A DNA stretch of 64,000 nucleotides from Sandaracinaceae bacterium (GTDB lineage: Bacteria; Myxococcota_A; Polyangia; Polyangiales; Sandaracinaceae), in contig JACKEC010000015.1 in assembly GCA_020633195.1 (NCBI GenBank), positions 1 to 64,000 of the forward strand, given 5' to 3'. The notes beneath the pieces were generated by a model. That model worked only from the letters and a program-made list of their open reading frames with translations, was not told where the DNA came from and searched no databases. A program made the position numbers and the translations under genes. Shown in pieces: positions 63,390 to 64,000 of the stretch (positions are counted from its first letter, which is position 1; each line of letters opens with the position of its first letter).

Positions 63390-63475
63390 CGGGTGTCCCG
63401 ATCGACCGAGGGCGAGCTCATGGCGTGAGCGTAGCGGCAGTCCGAAGCGCGATGGAGCGAAACCGGGGGCGCGGC

Positions 63476-64000
63476 TCAGAAGCCATAGCCGTGGGCGGCC
63501 GGGTGGTCCGGCGGGGCGATCCAGACCATCGCGGGGCAGAAGCCGCCGCACGGCTGCTCGGAGTGGTCGTGGAGGAGCACGACGTGGCGGGCGTCTCGCC
63601 ACAGCCGATCGGGGCGCGTGCCGGGCTCGTTGACGGCGGTCAGCTCGCTGCGATCGATGTCTTGCTCGACGCTGGCCACCCACGACGTCATCGAGAACGC
63701 GTGGGTCGGGCCCCACACCTGGAGGGCCTCGTCGTCGCCGAAGTGGACCTGACAGGTGTACTCGCCGAGCTCGAGCTCGACGAAGCAGCCGGTGCCCGGT
63801 CGCGGGCAGGTGACGGGCATCCCGAGGCGCGCGCCGAGCGCCATCGTTCGCTCGTCGGTGGGGTCGCCGTGCAGGTCGAAGGCGAGCAGCTCGGTCAGCC
63901 AGGCCGGGCTCGGCGGCGCGGCGGGCTCCGTCCGCGGTACCTGCACCGCGTTGGGGGGCGGCGGCTCGTCGGGGGGCGGCGGGCTCGGCTCGGCGCGCCG
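63476..64000 (-). CDS. Hypothetical protein, partial at right edge (N-terminus missing)
   Basis: The minus-strand frame is open to base 64000, so the start lies outside. The visible N-terminal part is Pro-rich (PSPPPPDEPPPPNAVQV), a linker common after secretion signals. The C-terminal 150 residues contain HGDPTDERTMALGARLGMPV, CFVELELGEYTCQVHFGDD and HVVLLHDHSEQPCGGFCPAM. It is probably a secreted or lipoprotein domain. I do not recognise the family. Confidence 0.55.
   Translation of the reverse strand, partial: RRAEPSPPPPDEPPPPNAVQVPRTEPAAPPSPAWLTELLAFDLHGDPTDERTMALGARLGMPVTCPRPGTGCFVELELGEYTCQVHFGDDEALQVWGPTHAFSMTSWVASVEQDIDRSELTAVNEPGTRPDRLWRDARHVVLLHDHSEQPCGGFCPAMVWIAPPDHPAAHGYGF

Overview
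This window looks like chromosomal DNA from a very GC-rich Gram-negative bacterium, most likely a member of the Myxococcota (Polyangiales, Sandaracinus-like). That assignment is an inference. It rests on the near-universal G/C third codon positions, the many lipoproteins with D/G-rich linkers and cysteine-rich bodies, a eukaryotic-type Ser/Thr kinase with a TonB/AgmX-like C-terminal domain, and the large TPR and thrombospondin-type-3 surface proteins. GTG starts and 4-base stop/start overlaps (GTGA, ATGA) are common throughout.

Region 1 (1-14.5 kb, mostly minus strand) holds a partial hypothetical gene, a TSP3/vWA lipoprotein (plus strand), an outer-membrane barrel, an orphan FlhA/SctV-family export protein, the classic dnaX-ybaB-recR replication/repair cluster, a TPR membrane protein, a TRAP transporter dctQ-dctM pair and a short 3-hydroxyacyl-CoA dehydrogenase-like protein. 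Region 2 (14.5-25 kb) holds pyrG with a readable sigma70-type promoter, two Cys-rich lipoproteins, a glutamine amidotransferase, and a B-box-like/DUF4129/DUF4350/MoxR/DUF58 cluster. A 104-105 bp three-hairpin repeat occurs twice there in opposite orientations. Region 3 (25-35.4 kb) is housekeeping: an STN-like lipoprotein, pterin dehydratase, phosphofructokinase, a TPR/HExxH protein, a sensor histidine kinase, rph, rdgB and a GST.

Region 4 (35.5-58.6 kb) is an accessory defence island beginning at tRNA-Pro(TGG) and tRNA-Arg(TCT). After a degenerate repeat of the tRNA-Arg 3' end and an array of hairpins come a nucleotidyltransferase/small-protein pair and a complete class-1-type DISARM set (drmA, drmB, drmC, drmD, drmMI), interrupted by a convergent Ser/Thr kinase. 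Next come a PD-(D/E)XK-like nuclease gene of clearly lower GC, a DUF262 (GmrSD-type) restriction-like protein, a lipoprotein, and an AvcD-like anti-phage dCTP deaminase with a tiny downstream ORF. The target-recognition half of DrmMI and the nuclease gene are lower in GC than everything around them, which points to module swapping.

Region 5 (58.8-64 kb) holds a membrane protein, a lipoprotein, an MscS channel fused to a cyclic-nucleotide-binding domain, a secreted FG-GAP-like protein and a partial gene at the right edge.

Four places between 8.3 and 17.9 kb (dnaX twice, dctM, one lipoprotein) have reading frames broken in the way a single missing base would cause. The clustering, and the hit on the P-loop of an essential gene, suggest sequence errors rather than biology. 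No CRISPR array, IS element, integrase or rRNA was seen.
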